Source of the DNA: Candidatus Cloacimonadota bacterium
GTDB taxonomy: Bacteria > Cloacimonadota > Cloacimonadia > JGIOTU-2
Assembly: GCA_021160355.1 (NCBI GenBank)
Contig: JAGHCS010000039.1
Span: forward strand, 1 to 5,985
DNA: 5,985 nucleotides
Direction of reading: 5' to 3'
The position numbers and the translations under genes were made by a program. Below are positions 5,728-5,985 of this stretch, one piece after another. The notes under the pieces are model-generated. The model was not told where the DNA came from, did no database searches, and saw nothing but the letters and a program-made list of their open reading frames with translations. Position 1 is the stretch's first letter. Each line of letters starts with the position of its first letter.

Positions 5728-5985
5728 GTGAAAAATAATAGTTTTATCTATATTATTGCTGTAATATTTTTCTTAGTGCCAATATTAACTATACATGCTA
5801 CCGTTACTTACCATACTTATACAGAGACTTTCTCAACTTTACCGGAAGAAGGGAAAGATCCTATATATGTATTTGAAGATCTTATTAATGAACATAGACT
5901 AGTTTCTGTAATTTATAAAGAAGGATTTAATATAAAACAATTTTATTATAACAATGCTTGTTGGGTAAATGGTATAGGTAAAATA
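5728..5985 (+). CDS. N-terminal part of an exported protein, unrecognised
   Basis: This open frame runs off the right edge of the window, with 86 codons visible. It starts at GTG, and an in-frame TAG sits immediately upstream. Residues 1-24 look like a Sec signal peptide: VKNNSF, then the hydrophobic core IYIIAVIFFLVPILTI, with likely cleavage after IHA. The mature part begins TVTYHTYTETFSTLPEEGKD and continues with a mixed, aromatic-rich sequence. It lacks the DT(V/I)(V/I)VD opening of the two beta-helix neighbours and does not resemble their start. It follows the second gene by 46 bp with no terminator in between, so it is probably co-transcribed. I do not recognise the family. Export and the shared locus suggest another surface or periplasmic component, but this is inference. 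The sequence is AT-rich, like the middle of the second gene. Confidence 0.8.
   Translation, partial: MKNNSFIYIIAVIFFLVPILTIHATVTYHTYTETFSTLPEEGKDPIYVFEDLINEHRLVSVIYKEGFNIKQFYYNNACWVNGIGKI

Noticed and set aside
5705..5731. Eight-codon ORF overlapping the GTG start of the third gene
   Set aside because: No Shine-Dalgarno ahead of its ATG and its codons cover the ribosome binding site of the third gene; most likely chance.

Overview
The window looks like an accessory, cell-surface locus from a low-GC member of the FCB superphylum. My best guess is Candidatus Cloacimonadota or a relative. I base this on a protein architecture I associate with that group: signal peptide, mature N-terminus starting DT(V/I)(V/I)VD, right-handed parallel beta-helix, then a C-terminal FlgD-like/type A sorting domain ending in a basic 'KKM' or 'RKM' tail. 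The phylum call is from memory of protein style, since no marker gene is present.

Layout. Positions 1-403 hold no convincing gene. They do hold a TTGACA-type promoter candidate, a possible 22-codon ORF with its own Shine-Dalgarno (111-179), an eight-C tract inside a small GC-rich hairpin, and a coding-like but unrecognised open frame on the minus strand (74-304). Positions 431-3280 encode a 949-residue secreted beta-helix protein with a cysteine ladder, a tryptophan-rich middle region and a C-terminal sorting-type domain. A strong hairpin fills the 58-bp gap after it. Positions 3339-5681 encode a second, paralogous secreted protein of 780 residues with two tandem beta-helices and the same kind of C-terminus. 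Positions 5728-5985 hold the start of a third exported protein, running off the window, with a GTG start and an N-terminal signal sequence.

All three genes point the same way with short gaps and clear ribosome binding sites, so they could be one transcript, possibly attenuated by the hairpin between the first two. Every product carries a Sec signal peptide, so this is an export/surface cassette (adhesion, polysaccharide binding or cleavage, or surface display). No catalytic residues can be assigned by eye, so the molecular function is unknown.

The most interesting points are: (i) a run of ten G residues inside the second gene, where gain or loss of one base truncates the protein before its sorting domain, the classic layout of a phase-variable surface protein; (ii) the regular cysteine ladder in the first protein; (iii) the enigmatic 5' region with a second homopolymer tract; and (iv) the domain mosaic shared by the two adjacent paralogues. 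I see no tRNA, rRNA, CRISPR array or complete mobile element.
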